From Labrenzia sp. 011 (GTDB taxonomy: Bacteria; Pseudomonadota; Alphaproteobacteria; Rhizobiales; Stappiaceae): DNA of 64,000 nt. Positions 63,489 through 64,000 of the stretch are shown piece after piece (the first letter of the stretch is position 1; each line of letters begins with the position of its first letter). The notes under the pieces were generated by a model. The model worked only from the letters and a program-made list of their open reading frames with translations, made no database searches and was not told the origin of the DNA. The stretch is from NCBI RefSeq assembly GCF_003075075.1, contig NZ_QCYM01000015.1, positions 55,682-119,681 on the forward strand, in the 5' to 3' direction. The translations under genes were made by a program, and so were the position numbers.

Positions 63489-64000
63489 GGAGTACTCCCT
63501 CTCGATCCAACATGATCAACCGATCACAGATCTTGAGAGACAGAGCAACGCGGAGGAAGAACAGCGGTTACGGACCAACCGAACTCGAATGAGTTAAATT
63601 TCTGAATTGAACAAGAGCTTAAGAAGCGGTCTCTCAAGCTAACCTTTCACGCATCGGCCTGCCTAAAATCGTAACTAGTGAGGTTTCTGACGGACACTGG
63701 GACGTTCGAACTTGCGCTAGCATTGAAATTCAATAGAAAATCTTTCTTCCAACCCTTATGGTTGTATATGATGAAGATGCCATACGTGATTCCTTCTCGG
63801 GCTATCAAGAACAATGAATTGTCGAATTAAAACGCAACTGGAAAACTCTGCCCAAATTAAAGCTATTCTGAACGAAGTAACTATCACCGTCAATCAGGAA
63901 GATGTAAAAGTGTTTCAAACGCTATTGGTCTAACTTCAATATTTCTGCGGTTACATAGAACAAGATAAACTTTTTGAAGCGATAAAAGTTGTGCTTATAT
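63489..64000. other. AT-rich right end of the window
   Basis: About 510 bp, strongly AT-rich compared with the rest of the chromosome (runs such as TGAAATTCAATAGAAAATC). Apart from a 39-codon ORF at 63814 nothing can be supported. The composition indicates horizontally acquired DNA continuing beyond the window. Confidence 0.5.
63814..63933 (+). CDS. Small ORF of unknown function, perhaps a nonsense-interrupted gene
   Basis: 39 residues from ATG 63814 (MNCRIKTQLENSAQIKAI, then NEVTITVNQEDVKVFQTLLV) to TAA. The same frame stays open after the TAA from 63934 to the window end (YFCGYIEQDKLFEAIKVVLI), so this may be one gene broken by a stop codon, or two adjacent small ORFs. No clear ribosome-binding site. 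Low confidence. Confidence 0.25.
   Translation: MNCRIKTQLENSAQIKAILNEVTITVNQEDVKVFQTLLV

Overview
The window reads as chromosomal DNA of an alphaproteobacterium of the order Hyphomicrobiales (Rhizobiales), most like the Stappia/Roseibium (Labrenzia) group. This is an inference from gene order and composition: it is GC-rich throughout except the last ~1.6 kb, it carries the alphaproteobacterial runs rnd-lptC-lptA-lptB-rpoN-hpf-ptsN and rplU-rpmA-(GNAT)n-obgE-proB-proA-nadD-rsfS-rlmH-envC-ctpA-rppH, and it contains an amino acid:[carrier protein] ligase of the type characterised in Bradyrhizobium and Agrobacterium.

Layout. 1-6.7 kb: the end of an extracellular-polysaccharide locus (tail of a probable polymerase/ligase, three glycosyltransferases, a WecG/TagA-type glycosyltransferase, and a Wzz/GumC-type chain-length protein with a degenerate kinase-like tail). 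6.7-18.1 kb: the most unusual region. One compact operon (ACP, acyl-CoA-dehydrogenase-like flavoenzyme, amino acid:[ACP] ligase, DUF1839, family 2 glycoside hydrolase) lies downstream of a second operon on the same strand (BchC-like MDR dehydrogenase, degenerate PTPS-like protein, GT4, methyltransferase), with an OpgH-like membrane glucosyltransferase divergent from it. Together they suggest thioester activation of a small amino acid on a dedicated ACP and its use in building or decorating a glycan or glycoside; the product is not known to me. 18.2-24.1 kb: housekeeping run ptsN, hpf, rpoN, lptBAC, rnd. 24.2-27.9 kb: a CueR-type copper operon (copA, cueR, two c-type cytochromes) with a clear MerR-family operator/promoter. 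28.1-35.9 kb: a quinone reductase-like flavoprotein, then an ABC importer with an amidohydrolase and an FAD-linked oxidase, divergent from a Rid-family protein and a creatininase-family amidohydrolase: a likely uptake and breakdown pathway for a nitrogenous ring compound.

35.9-37.0 kb holds no gene but four copies of a ~150-bp composite palindromic repeat. 37.0-44 kb: a membrane-fusion protein with a small membrane partner, tRNA-Leu(CAG), an NDUFA9-like SDR, a DUF1127 protein, a WYL regulator, uppP and a GST. 44-54.8 kb: queG, a large exported protein of unknown function, rppH, a divergent polysaccharide deacetylase, ctpA, envC, a GNAT, rlmH, rsfS and nadD. 54.8-62.1 kb: proA, proB, obgE, four tandem GNAT acetyltransferases, rpmA and rplU (with a helix-hairpin-helix extension). 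tRNA-Ser(CGA) at 62.3 kb marks a sharp change: beyond it the DNA is AT-rich and holds broken IS3- and IS66-family remnants, as expected at the edge of a tRNA-anchored island.
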